From Notospermus geniculatus (Eukaryota; Nemertea; Pilidiophora; Heteronemertea; Lineidae), in the NCBI GenBank assembly GCA_002633025.1, contig NMRB01000326.1:51901-115900 (forward strand): a stretch of 64,000 nucleotides of DNA. Reading direction: 5' to 3'. The position numbers and the translations under genes are program-made. Numbering within the stretch: the first letter of the stretch is position 1; each line of letters begins with the position of its first letter. Below, piece by piece: positions 23,736-35,020 of this stretch. The notes beneath the pieces were generated by a model. It ran no database searches and had not been told where the DNA came from. It saw only the letters and a program-made list of their open reading frames with translations.

Positions 23736-24181
23736 ATTCCTCTTCAAAGCCAGTATTTACAGGCATTGCTAAATTAAACCAAATTCCACGATCATAAATC
23801 AAACAGTAAGTTGATGCAGGAAACTCTCCAGGGTGTCTTTGATCAAATCAAGATGAACAAGACGGTGATGATATTTAAAAAATCATTTGATGCGAGAGGA
23901 ACAGAAGACTTTTTATAAAACGATGAATTTAAATTAAATGCCTGAGGATATTTTTCTTCTCATCTTCTTTCTTAAGCACCATATTATAATTGAGTGCAGT
24001 GATAACGGGCGAAAAGGACTTCATCAGTAACGTGAAGGGTTCTTAGGAGCTTTATTGCCGAGAGATGGAAAAAATCACCGAGGAGGTAACTTAAAAGTTA
24101 CCTCGGCGATATTAAAATATCATCCAAGGCACGATGTACCCTAAAGCCTAGAAAAGTTCCAAGTGTGTAGGTTGGTCCCTA
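23736..24181. other. Intergenic with a small hairpin
   Basis: A short inverted repeat lies at about 24075-24110 (TAACTTAAAAGTTA core inside CACCGAGG / CCTCGGCG). No gene is seen. Confidence 0.4.
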
Positions 24182-24453
24182 AGGGTCGTATTCATAAAGC
24201 GGTTCTATCATTAGAACCGTCTTAGGCCGTTTCCAGGTATCGTCAAACGCTATACTTGGAACCGGCCTAAAGCTGGATTTAGCTGCACGCGGTATGCGGA
24301 TTGCGGAACGCGGTAAGCGGAAAGTTCAATGCATTTCGCATACAACAAATCGCTTCCGCCGGGGATTCCGCGGCCCTATACCGCATTCCGCGTGTCAGCT
24401 AAATGCAGCTTAAGACGGTTCTAACAATAGAACCGCTTTATGAATACGACCCT
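24182..24453. mobile_element. Palindromic MITE carrying a nested MITE
   Basis: Outer arms AGGGTCGTATTCATAAAGCG ... CGCTTTATGAATACGACCCT continue inward with GGTTCTATCATTAGAACC and CGTCTTAGGCCG. The right arm is split by the element at 24271-24410. Removing that element restores CGGCCTAAGACGG, the exact complement of the left arm. Confidence 0.85.
24271..24410. mobile_element. Nested 140-bp MITE with TAA target duplication (Harbinger-like?)
   Basis: Arms AGCTGGATTTAGCTGCACGC ... TCAGCTAAATGCAGCT with GCGGTATGCGG / CCGCATTCCGCG inside. It is flanked by TAA at 24268-24270 and 24411-24413. The host arm gives the pre-insertion sequence with a single TAA, so the 3-bp target duplication is proven internally. 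A 3-bp TWA duplication is typical of PIF/Harbinger; the superfamily call is an inference. Confidence 0.8.
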
Positions 24454-24454
24454 C

Positions 24455-24735
24455 AGTGTACAAGACCTAGCTAACCGGTTGGTCACTCAGTCTGCAGGAC
24501 CTAGCGAACAGGGTGGTCCCTCAGTCTGCAGGACCTAGCGAAAAGGTTGGTCCCTCAGTGTACAAGACCTAGCGAACAGGTTGGTCACTCAGCCTGCAGG
24601 ACGAAGCTGAAGGCTTGTCTCTCAGTTTTCAACACCAAGCTAACAGGTTCCTCAGTCTGCAGGACCTAGCTACAGGTTGGTCCTTCAGTTTGCAGTACCA
24701 AGCCAACAGGTTGGTCCCCAGTTTGCAGTTTTCCT
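24455..24735. repeat. Minisatellite, about 34-bp unit
   Basis: Around eight units of 'CAGGACCTAGCGAACAGG' and 'TTGGTCCCTCAGTCTG', with GTACAAGACC variants. It begins within a few bases of the end of the nested MITE. Confidence 0.85.
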
Positions 24736-27690
24736 TACCAACGACGCCCAATTTTTATACCTACGCTTACGAAGAGAGCAGCGGATAATGGGTTAATATA
24801 GCACATAGACATCAGAAATCTTCTCTTGTATTTCGTTACTGACACCAGTATCATCATCCCGCTAAAAACATGACCTCTGAAATATGTTGATATCCCCGGA
24901 TTATCATCATGTTCCCGTGTTTTAGTCGCTGGTAGAGGAGGGAGTCGGGTTTCTGGCTTAGCCATTCTCTCCGATCCTGCTGTAATCTGGTAGGAACCTT
25001 GGAAGAGAGCGTAACAATTGCAGTCACTGTAACCAAGATATTGACGGAACTTGAGATTTTGATCCCGTCAGAGTCACAATTCTAAATGGTTTAATGTCAC
25101 GGGTGGTGGCAAAGGGAAAAGTTTCGCTGATATTGAGCGGAAAACGGTGGTGCGAGATCCACAGCATTTCACAGGGGCATCCAGGATTTTGCGGGGGGGG
25201 GGTCGAAAGAAGGTGGCCACAAGTGGTTGTTGAAGGAGAGTGACCGAGATGCGTGCCGAACCCGCCGGCCTCCTCTGTGGCCTCGTGGTTGGCGCGTTGG
25301 CATCTGAGCTAAAGTGAGGCAACGTAGAGTCGAAAGCAGGGGCGTCCGGACCCCATGATCGGTGCCCGATTTCTTGGGTCTCGCCGGGCCTGGAGGGACC
25401 AGTTAGATTTTGGCGAACACCAGACATGGCACGCAACTCACAAAGTGGACAGAAGTTGTAATCACTTCAAAGTGGTCGGGAAGGCCAGAGAGATCAGGAA
25501 GTCATCACCCCATCAGTATTGCACACTTCATTTCTTCTAATTAGTCATTGTTGGGAATGGTTTCGAGGCACTTGTTCCTTCATTAAGGCTAACCTTGTGG
25601 GAAATTTGACCTCCCCTGTGGCGTAATGGCTTGATTGGTGATGTCCGTATCTCTGGGTCAGAGGCTGACTCGGGTGACAAGTGACATGATCGTCCTTGAT
25701 TGTCCTAATCTGGTTCAAACAGTGTGATTAGGCCTACCTGTAATTCCAACTTCTTATCAGGCGGAGAAGGCATCAGCTTGAAGGAACAATTCAATTACAA
25801 CAAACTACCAATCAAACAAACTCTGCATGACACCAATACACCAAAACTTTCTGAGGTTTACACTCGGAACGCTGTCTTCTTGCAGCGTACCTCCTCTACT
25901 TTCGCTCCTGTAAGATTCTTCACTTTGTCAGAAGTTAGAACTTTAGGAAGTGCCTCCGTGATGATATCAGACCCCGTTTTTACGAGTTGCCCCAGCATAT
26001 AAAGTAAATCATAATCATAAGATCTGTTCCCATCATTCTTCACCGAGTAACATGGCAAAAAGGGCAGTTACAGCAAAGTCAGGAACCTGATAAAAAACAG
26101 GCGAAAGAAAACGCTGATAAATGTCTTATTCTTCCACTCGTTGTGTAAAAAGTGCCACTTCTGCGTGAGTAAGCACGACCATCGGTCACGTCCCTGTGTT
26201 GCTAGATGAGATGGAATCGTATCGTTAGAGTGTGATACTCATCGCAACCCTCGGATTTTAAAAAGTTTCACGGCATGATCTAGGATCTCATATCCTCTTC
26301 CTTCTCAATCCATTCTCATTTTCATCAGCGATGCCGATATAACCCCATGCCGTGAAGGTTTAATAGAATCCTTCTCAGAATCCATAAATCGTTTTCTGCG
26401 GCTCTGTACCCAGCGATCCCCCACGAAGTGGTAGAACGACTTAAGAGACTTTGTCTCTGCCATGAGATGACAACGATTGGTGTATTCTTTTTACGAGCTT
26501 CCTTGCGAATCTCAAACCCAGCAGGGCTGTTTGGATTGGAACCCAGGTGCACTAACGAAGGGCTTCAATGGAATGCTTCACCTTTAGGACTCAGTGAGTC
26601 TCTGCAAACAAATACTCCGGTAAGTCGGCTAGACAGCAGCTCCAGTTAACAGAAGTTGTTCAGAACGGCAAAGTGGAAATGACAGTGCCCATCACCGCTA
26701 TAGGCTGTGGTTAATACCTCTCATGGGCAAGGAAAGACGAAGTGACGGACTCTCGCCGGTGTTTTGAGTTTTCCTCTGGGGCGCTGCCACTGTTCCATCT
26801 CCAACACGTCCAATGAGTCATGAGACGTCTGACGATAGCAAGGGAACTCTCTATACTACCAATTATATCCATTCTTTGGAACTATTCAGCAACATGAAAG
26901 CGATATTTAAGATATGACGCTGAAAGTGCCATCATCAGTTGATCAGAGCTTTACCTTTTCAACAATTGTTATCTTCTTCATTCTTTTCTCATCCTTTATC
27001 TGCTATTTGAGAAGTTTTCGTTTCAACTTTCATTGATCGTGACAGACTTTTGTTAACGCTTTTTACACTAATTGTCAACAGCTCAAGATTCTGGAGAACA
27101 AAAAGTTCGACATCTCGACTAAACTGAAATACATCAGAGAAAATGACGAGATAGGATAAGAAACATTGTTCAAAATTGGTTTACCCGACGCCCCGCCGAC
27201 TCCCGTTTTTTCATGAATGCTAGGAATTGAAAAGGTCTGGGGGTACTCTACACGTCTGCGATGGGGGAAACTGGTAACCAGTCGAAAAAACAGCAGACTT
27301 TCCTGTCTCCTGTTTTCGCTTGTCTCCCGACGGAAACAACATTTGGTCCGCCAGAACTTTGCTGCCATCTTTTGGCGATAAACGCGGCTGAGTGCTCCTC
27401 TTCCTTGAATTCAGGGCCAAGGTAACTCCACACGGGACAAGATCTCATTGTCTTTGTACACAGTAGACAGAGCTGTCCCCATCAGCAACAATTTCTGAGA
27501 AAATTACTGAAATTTACCATATGACGATTCAAGTTACATCAGCAGGAACTGGCAAATTGAATCAAGTTACAGTCTCCCTCCTGGGGGAAAAACAAAAGAG
27601 ATTACAAAGGATTTCTCAGAGTACAGACGGCATTGAAGGATTCAGAGACGGAATGTTTTAAAAGAGGGTATGGAAAGGCCATTGTCTAAA
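24736..27690. other. Intergenic; no supported gene
   Basis: A weak tRNA-like string (CCTGTGGCGTAATGGCTTGA) lies near 25617. Around 27338-27410, 'TTGGTCCGCCAGAACTTTGC', 'TGCC' and 'CTTTTGGCGATAAACGCGGC' match 50600-50665, so a dispersed repeat is present. A minus frame at 25074-25436 (120 codons) has no motif and crosses a G-tract. Confidence 0.4.
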
Positions 27691-27837
27691 GCGGGTGATC
27701 CACTGTCGCGATTTTGGCTTGAGATGGGGTTGCGTTCCCTTGCGGTTACCTTATATGGCAATCGGAAGTCCTTATAAGGTAATCGCAAGGGAACGCAACC
27801 CCGACTCAAGCCAAAATCGCAACAGTGGATCACCCGC
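27691..27837. mobile_element. MITE with GCGGGTGATCCACTG ends
   Basis: 147-bp inverted repeat. GCGGGTGATCCACTGTCGCG and ATTTTGGCTTGAG pair with CTCAAGCCAAAAT and CGCAACAGTGGATCACCCGC, and the inner arms include GGGGTTGCGTTCCCTTGCG. The element at 60811-61146 shares its GCGGGTGATCCACTG terminus. Confidence 0.8.
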
Positions 27838-28355
27838 TTGAGGAAGACGCTTTCTTCCCGAGAACTACAGCTAATGAGGAGCCTGCTGAACGACCGCTAC
27901 TGTGCCTTTTTCGATGTCTCGGTCCGGATACACTGCGTCAAGGACGTTGTCATTCCGACGGCATTCCTGCTCATTCTGCCTCTGGTGTGACGGGGGTATA
28001 AGCATTTCACACCTTGGTCGGCGAGAAGGCGAAGAAGTGGTACTAAATGCCCACCCGTCCAAAATGATTTCCTCTGCGGATTCAACCGATGAATTCGCCC
28101 GTCTCCATGAATGGTAAAGCTTTACCACTGTGATTACAAAGTTGTACAATTTCTAATGACGAAGGCAACCTGACCCATTAAATGAACAACAATCAAGAGT
28201 TGTCATCTTCCCAAAACCATTTAGCAAATACAATGTGGATGTCAATTACATAATGACATTTTTTCTCGGGGTGTCATACACCTGTCTCTTGTTTCATTTC
28301 CCCATAAAAGCCAATCGTAATGGAAAGTGATTTTCTTTGAAATCATGCCAGTGTC

Positions 28356-28617
28356 ATGGCATCTTTTACTCAACAAGAGAGAGGCTGTGTTGGGGGTTTC
28401 GTTGTGTCAGAATGGTGCAGTGGATGTGTCAGTGTCCTTCACCTGTTGGTTGTGGTTCAATACCTGGTCGTGGCCACTCAGCATGCGACAACAGTCACGA
28501 ACAACACCAACCAAGTCTTTTTCAACTCAGACCCTGAAACTGTGCCGGCGAAGGATGAGGGAAAGACCCAAAGGTTACGAATGCTCGACCAACGCATGCG
28601 CCTGGCCTACAATGATG
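28356..28617 (+). CDS. Possible first coding exon with a signal-anchor segment
   Basis: An ATG in good context (GTCATGG) opens 87 codons plus one base, ending at a donor G|GTCAGT. The predicted chain has a short polar N-terminus, then a hydrophobic run of about 20 residues (SVLHLLVVVQYLVVA, about 26-40). A polar part follows with an NNT glycosylation site (49-51) and a charged tail (KTQRLRMLDQRMRLAYND). This would fit a type II membrane protein or an uncleaved signal sequence. I do not recognise the family and found no second exon. A longer frame (28327-28860) overlaps it in another phase. Chance remains a real alternative. Confidence 0.3.
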
Positions 28618-28998
28618 GTCAGTAGTACGAAGACAGAAAGCCCGGGGCGGCCCTCTTTGTGGGAAGTTTCTTCAGGGGTAAATAGAGCCAACGCCCCCTA
28701 CTCTGTCATTCTGAGCCCTCTTTTTGTCTACAACACTGCAAACCTTCAATACCACGCCTATACCATCCCATGTCCCAGGTCATTCACTCGGCTATTCCCT
28801 CCCTTACCCCCTGAGGTGACTGACCCTGTTTTCAGAGAAGCTCCTATACCATTATTTTAATTACCCCAAGGGCATTTGAAAGTCATCAATATTTCCCCAA
28901 CAATCTTTCCATATTTCCGACAGCAACTTCAAACCCTCAGGCACTACAGGAAGGAGAATCAATTTCCTCCACCCGTCCAATTTAATAAGAGGTCATTA

Positions 28999-29238
28999 AA
29001 CTGCTTCCATTGTTGCTGTAATTTTCCAACATTTCTGGTAGCTGTCACCAAAAACGGCAAAGATGGTGCACTGTTACAGCGATACCAACCGCTGTTGAGC
29101 CTACCACACACGATAACACATTGACTGTAGCAGGGATTTTCCGATGTTTTGTTACCGGTAGCAGTCAGCCAAAACGGCAACGAAAGTGCAACTGCTAGAA
29201 TGATGCCGTTAAGCCTAGGCTGCCTACAGCACGCGACA
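28999..29238. repeat. Two tandem copies of a 120-bp unit
   Basis: GCTGTCACCAAAAACGGCAA at 29041 is matched by GCAGTCAGCCAAAACGGCAA at 29161. The surrounding phrases ('ATTTTCCRAYRTTT', 'GTTRAGCCTA', 'CACGMGACAACA') keep the same 120-bp offset. The copies are diverged. Confidence 0.55.
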
Positions 29239-30176
29239 ACATCCGGAGACTTTTATCGCCAACTTATTCAGTGTCGTGTCGTTGTTTTTAATAATCGATA
29301 GAAAAGTAAAGTAGAAACAGGCCAGGATAGCCTGAGGTTTGTCCTAGTAGGTTTACTTCCGCATTCGCCAAAGATAGCCGATCATGCAGTTTGTTTGGTG
29401 GTTACCAAGTGATATGTCAATCGCATGACCAGTTCTTATCGGATTTCTTGCCAGTACAGTTGACAGAGATTCATGCAGACGACATGGAGAGATAAGACTG
29501 CAAACATGGTCTGATCGAGACTTTAAATAAGGGTTAATTTAGAGCTCCATGATACCTAGATCTGACATGAATATTGTAGAGTTTCAAGAAACCTTTCACC
29601 AGTAGACAAAAGAATGGTGAAAATTTTCTGGTGTCGGACGGAACACTTTTTGAAACACACTCGTATTTCGTGACAGTCAGAAGTTTTCAAACTTTGACGA
29701 TACACCTGCAAAAATGATCAAAGAGAGAACAGCCGACATTTGATCCCGCATCTGTTTGGATGTACTTTATGTTTCTATATTCTTCCACGACCAGAGAAGA
29801 TGACGGTAACCTGGAACCTCTCGCCAAGATGTCACTTGCCATCGCTCTTAAACTGTCACTGCCAGTTTCCTATGAAAGCATCGTGTTCATGACAGATACT
29901 CTAGACCCGAAGGCATCGGAAGGAATTGGCATCAAAATTAGTCACCATGCCTGCAGATAGGTTTTTTTACATCGCAATTTCCACGCGGTTTCGACCAGTG
30001 TGAAATGAAATGGGCTGGGCTGTTGGACTCGCCTGACATGCGGAATCGCTTTCTTCAAAAGAAGTTCACGAATTCCCAACAACAAAAGTAGCACACCAGG
30101 CGATATTGCAAGTGTATCGCCACCGACATTTCCAGTCTTCTCGCCAGCCACTGTACACTACATCCTGAGAATATCA

Positions 30177-30272
30177 GGCGTTCTTACTGCTCGCTCCCTT
30201 CGTCACCGCAGACAAACGTTTGTGTGAGCGGATGAAGAGGAGCGAGGTAAAAACCCCTGCTGTGGGAGGTAG
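30177..30272. mobile_element. MITE family F, diverged copy
   Basis: Right arm GAGGAGCGAGGTAAAAACCC and CTGCTGTGGGAGG is the reverse of the 61453 element's left arm. The left side reads 'TCAGGCGTTCTTACTGCTCG', related to the 58-bp minisatellite unit. Confidence 0.5.
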
Positions 30273-31380
30273 GTAATACCGGTTTTGGTGTTATGTGATG
30301 TTGGTGTGATCATCGCTGGGAAGAAGATTCCCATCTTGTCCAAACAAGGCTATCTCGACTCCGTCTTTAGCCTTGTCCGAATCCTGTCATCTTTTCCGTT
30401 AATGCATAAATTATTAATGAACCTGACCTCTACTTGACCCCGCCTCCGAGCTAATCAGAATTCGCGAAACGAATCACCGTTGGACACTTTCTTTGCTTTT
30501 CACGCTCGCATTTGTAACATGGATTTTGATTGGCGCGTCGATTTTCATTCGCGCCCCGATAATTGGTTGAGGCTCTCACCCCCTCAGAAACGGGAAAGTG
30601 ATGGATTCGAACCAGGCTGGATGGCCGTCAGGCCAGATAGACTGGTGAGCACCAGATGACGATTCCAGGCATCGCTGTCCAGCGCGCAACTGGCGTCAAA
30701 AAACCGTTACGGGAGTGCGTAAACTATTGTCCATTTAAGGATTACCTATTGATCATTATCAGCCTGACAAAGGATTTGCGTGCCCTTAAAGTTACGGGAG
30801 CTTTGTGAATAAGAGGTCCCTGATCGCTCCCAATATCGCCTGGCGTGCAGCCCGCTTCAGCAAACCTGTAACCGAGTTGAAGGGACAGTTAGAATGGGAT
30901 CCTCCGTGACACCCGGCACCTGTTCACACCAGACTGGTATGCCTAATGAGCCACAACCACACCAACAGAATTATTCATCTGAACAGTGAAAGAGACTGCT
31001 AATGATCGAGGGTGACAGTTAAAGAGATCAATCAAGACTTAAACTCTAAGAAGAATGAACAATCCCATGGTATATTAATACGAAATTAGGCCAATTAGGT
31101 GAATCAGTGGCTTTGATACCCACAGAGGTCCCGGATGAGCTGGATTCTTTTCATAAAGTTATGTACGACATATGATTCAAGTTGTCAAGGACATAAAACA
31201 TGTCGGCGCTGGAGAATCGTCGTGTGGGATTCACAAGAAAGTGACGGCGTCAATTTTCACTTTGAATTGATCCAATTTTCTGAAATATCTCGTAGGAATT
31301 GAAAATTTAAATTGGGAGGTGATGAACCATAATTGTACTTGGTGAAATGTGGGACATTATTTTTCTCAGATCATATCCAA

Positions 31381-31982
31381 CACTCTTAAAAAATTCTTGT
31401 CATCGCAACTTGTCTGCGAATATGGATGAGATGCTTTAGTCAGCCTGACGAATTACGTCATTCATGACACAGTTTACTTGTCATGGCGAGTCGCACATCT
31501 CTGTGACGAGTTCAGTTTATCCAGTAGACAAGGTCTCTAGTTATGGCGATAAGTTGCAGGTGGCAGGACATTATTGCGCATGCGCTTCCCTCACATTTAT
31601 CGCTCAATTTCTTGAACTCTAAGCATGCTGTCACCATCGTTGCCTCAATAGCCAGGAGGGTTTAGGGGTATGTCTAGTAGTTTATACATTTCATAGGTCG
31701 TAGGTTCGAATCCCGCCGTAGGCCCTGAAATTTGGGAGAGATTTTCTTTCATATGTACCTGTTATTAGTACTTGTAACTACCGCATAGCGGTATCTTGGC
31801 GCATAATTTTTAATTAGTGTGTAGCCTGAATGACGAGATGTAGTTGTTTCAATGATAAGATGTCTCTTTTCCGAGGATGACAAGTTAAAAACTTGTCAAT
31901 TGACAAGATAGACCCTGTCAATTTAAGCATATTCTGAGAACGAGTGCCAGCTTGTCAGTACGACGAGAATTTTTTAAGAGTG
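31381..31982. mobile_element. 602-bp non-autonomous DNA transposon
   Basis: Terminal inverted repeats CACTCTTAAAAAATTCTTGT and ACGAGAATTTTTTAAGAGTG, extended by further matches to about 30 bp (CAACTTGTC / GACAAGCTGGC-like). No transposase frame. It holds a tRNA-like insert (31642-31722). No clear target duplication was seen. Confidence 0.65.
31642..31722 (+). repeat. tRNA-like sequence (SINE head or tRNA pseudogene)
   Basis: Begins GCCTCAATAGCC and ends GCCGTAGGC, so the outer bases can pair. It contains the B box GGTTCGAATCCC, followed by CGCC. The A-box region (TTTAGGGGTATGTCTAG) is poor and the anticodon arm does not fold convincingly, so I do not call a functional tRNA. Confidence 0.5.
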
Positions 31983-32022
31983 AAGAGGTGCTCCGTTTTA
32001 AATTTTGTAACCTTACATTTCT

Positions 32023-32320
32023 GGGGCCCTGATCACAAAGCTCTCTTAGCAGTTAGGACTTTGTAACAAATTCCAGGAGCTATTAGGGAGTTTAAGAAAT
32101 CAAATGATAAACGTTAACTTTACGCTAACGTTATTTTTTGTACCGAAAATGCAATATACATTGTATAATCTGGTGAATTAGCAGTATGTAAAATAACATT
32201 GTCGTAAAGTTAACGTTTACCGTTTGATTTCTTAAACTCCCTATTGTGCGTCAACCAATGGTTTAAGAGGCACGCTACGAATGCGCAACTCCTAAGTATG
32301 TTTTATGAATAAGGTCCCAG
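32023..32320. mobile_element. MITE with GGGRCCYTRTTCAYAAA ends, host of a nested element
   Basis: The left end GGGGCCCTGATCACAAAGCT is matched by the right end 'TATGTTTTATGAATAAGGTCCC' in inverse orientation, and 'CTTAGCAGTTAGGA' pairs with 'TCCTAAGTATG' loosely. The 156-bp element at 32086-32241 is inserted in it. The termini are imperfect. Confidence 0.55.
32086..32241. mobile_element. TA-flanked GGGAGTTTAAGAAATC element
   Basis: 156-bp inverted repeat with ends GGGAGTTTAAGAAATCAAAT / GTTTGATTTCTTAAACTCCC and inner arms 'AAACGTTAACTTTACG'. TA lies on both sides (32084-32085, 32242-32243). A relative is at 52550-52695. Confidence 0.85.
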
Positions 32321-32334
32321 CTTCATAGACATTA

Positions 32335-32455
32335 GGGAGATTGAGATCAGCGACTTATTACGGATCCTTATACGTAACGGATCGAAATGTACACAAAATT
32401 TGTCTTCTATCCCTTACCTATACGGATCCAAGAAAGTTGCTGATCTCAACCTCCC
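32335..32455. mobile_element. GGGAGATTGAGATCAGC element
   Basis: 121-bp inverted repeat, GGGAGATTGAGATCAGCGAC ... TTGCTGATCTCAACCTCCC, with inner GGATCCTTATACG / CCTATACGGATCC. TA precedes the left end; the right flank is TGTA. It shares only the GGGAG terminus with its neighbour at 32086. Confidence 0.75.
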
Positions 32456-33882
32456 TGTAGTAGTAAGAACTTATCGATCATCATGCAACATCTGGCGCGA
32501 GGGTCATAGTTTTCCGTTAGGGAGCAACATTATTCGCACAACTTCTCCTAAAAACAATCCATTACCCCGCACTCCCCATTCATCACCATTCCTGTCGAAC
32601 AGGAGGCTTTCAATGACAGCTCCACCGTCTTAGACACGATTTTCTCTTGATCTGCCGTCCAATTGGGCTTTCATGTCACCACAATGATGTGCCTCAGACA
32701 GGCGAAAATGAACAAATAGTGTATTTCATGGAGACCCGTCCACAAGATCTTCTAATCTTCTTGTGATTGGTCCGACTAGCCTCGTTGTACTTTTACCAAC
32801 ACCCAGAGTTGGGGCAGCCCGGTGACAGACACTCGTCCCCAGTGTTTAGTTGGCCATAGGTATAGACCCACTAAACACTTATGATTGGCGCCAAAACTGA
32901 CGGATAATCAATAGACGGCGCTGTTTGACGAGGGATCCAATCACTAGCCATCATCACAGGTTGAACCGCCGTAACACACCTAGGCCCTACTGATTGGCTA
33001 CGATAGGTGTACAAAATGTACACTGTGTATTCGTACTTTTTCCGATTGGAAAGTCAACAAGGTTAACGCCGTTTGCAAATTTGAGCAATGTTGTCACGCA
33101 CCTGTTAGTGCGGACCTACGTTTCGGACATTTTGAAGGCTACATAATCCAAATCCGAATCGGACAGCTAACGCCGTCTGTTGGTCATACTTCAAGGCTGG
33201 CGTCAACAATAGCAGTTTCAGAGCGCGGGAAACGTAGTGGGGAGTGGTTTGAAACTGCGAGGGAGTTTAGACAACACCAGACAGTAGCCACGGCATGTAA
33301 TGTACTCTGGCAGCAAAACGTTGCTGCTCAGTGCATGCAGGTCCGACCGTTCCTGATTGGCCGATGGAGCAGAGGAACGCTAGGAATGAACCGAGGTTTT
33401 GACGTACATGTACTTGTAAGGATGCAGACTGAGGTACCTAATCTAATCAACCAGCACATTGATGGGGCAATTTGAGGCCAGGTCTTCAAAGACACACACG
33501 TCAGAGAGATTTCTAAAATTTGATATTCCATCATTTATTAACCTCAGTTCTAACCGTCAGAAAGTCCCAGCGGTATGTTCATGCGGATAACAGATTGGTG
33601 ATGTTACCGTACCTCAGAGACCACTGATTGGCTGGGGGCATATTCGACGGGTTACCCAATAGCTGAGGAGACTGTACTGGTCTATGTAATCTAATCCTGG
33701 AATAAATTGGCACATTCTTGTGATCCAGCCAAGATTATCGTGTTGAGGTGCTCATCCACGTGAGGTTTTTTTTCTGGTGCGAGTAATTGGCTCGAAAAGT
33801 TGAAATCATAGAAGATATACAATGTGATAGAAGATGAACTGGCTGCTTCCTAAGAGGATAGGGTTACGTGGGAGTTTTCTCT
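32456..33882. other. No recognisable feature
   Basis: About 1.4 kb with no supported gene, RNA or repeat structure. Confidence 0.4.
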
Positions 33883-33996
33883 TGTGAGTTGGCTCTCAAT
33901 GGGCAGTTTACCATTGTTGGTTTTTTACGGATTATGCTGACACCGATGGCACAAATGATTGTCCTGGTTGAATTGCCCATAGAGAGCCAACTTGTG
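33883..33996. repeat. Short inverted repeat
   Basis: TTGTGAGTTGGCTCTCAATG and GGCA pair with TGCCC and ATAGAGAGCCAACTTGTG across about 60 bp. Directly to the right lies GGAGCAGCGCCTTT, a match to the terminus of the element at 34097. It is likely a degraded MITE. Confidence 0.55.
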
Positions 33997-34096
33997 GAGC
34001 AGCGCCTTTACGTTGAGGCCAACGAGACAAACGACTGTTCACAGTTTCTAGAGTGCCAACTTGCGCAAGATATCTCTCATGTGGTCTGGCACCTTT

Positions 34097-34236
34097 AAGG
34101 TGTTGCTCCACGTGACAGTTTTCTATCGAAAGTTTGCTGTCAGATAGTCAATTACACATGTATTGCTGTCATATACAGTCACTAGCTGAACAACTTCCAC
34201 GGGATAGTATCTGACTGTCACGTGGAGCAGTGCCTT
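34097..34236. mobile_element. MITE with AAGGYRYTGCTCCACGTGACAG ends
   Basis: 140-bp inverted repeat. AAGGTGTTGCTCCACGTGAC and AGTTTTCTATC pair with 'GATAGTATCTGACTGT' and CACGTGGAGCAGTGCCTT. An E-box CACGTG lies in each arm. Confidence 0.7.
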
Positions 34237-35020
34237 CACTCCAGACTTGCGAGAAGCTAGTGCCAAAGAATGTATCATGAAATGACGCACACTTCGTAAG
34301 CGTGACGTGCTACATTTTTCTGAGTAGCTGTTTACCTTGAGAATATTAGAAGTTTATCCTCAAGGGAATCAAAATGAAACCTTCCCTCTGCATCCAGAGG
34401 AGAGGTACCACCATCACTTCGGTATTCTACACGAGATCCTGCCAGGTCTAACACGCCCAGTAAATATTCGTCTCAATAAAGTCTTCAAACTTCAAGCAGG
34501 CCCCAGTAGGCTCAATCAATAAGATAGCTCATTAGTAAGCCTCACTCGTCAGTGATTTCAAAGTGAAATTCAATTAAGTTTCTCCTAAAATCAATTAGTT
34601 GATAAGTAGAATCTCACAGTATTCAGCTTAAAGTGATCACCAGATATATCTAAGACATATTCATTCCATGATTTAAACTTGTTTGGATATTATAAATAGG
34701 AATTGAGAAGTCTCGTTATATCAATATCCGAGAGATTGCAGATGAAATATATCTGGAAAATGTCATTGGAGAAAAAAGCCCCCGGGCAAACCTTTTAAAG
34801 GATTAATCTGTAAATGATATTTTTCTCCATAGTTTAACCAATAATTCTTGGATTCCTTGAACTCTGAGCAAAATTTACGAAAGTCACAATCGATTTCAGG
34901 TTAGAGAGGAAAAGATCGTCAGCAAGTTAAAAACCGACATGTTTGAGGATGTGAGTAGCCTACCATGTCCTGCAACTGACGCCCAAAGAAAGAGAAAGCA
35001 CAAAAATTGACACACAAAAT
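34237..35020. other. No recognisable feature
   Basis: About 780 bp. A 61-codon plus frame at 34337-34522 is unrecognised; no splice or homology support. Confidence 0.4.

Larger units (their letters stand above)
28618..31380. other. Intergenic with a two-copy 120-bp repeat and a MITE remnant
   Basis: Apart from 28999-29238 and 30177-30272, I see nothing supported. Open frames such as 29760-29960 (+) are short and unrecognised. Confidence 0.4.

Noticed and set aside
23215-24735. Regular arrays considered as CRISPR-like repeats
   Set aside because: Units are contiguous and imperfect with no unique spacers, in a eukaryotic context; they are minisatellites.
31642-31722. Functional tRNA gene
   Set aside because: B box is good but A box and anticodon arm are poor; a SINE head or pseudogene is more likely.
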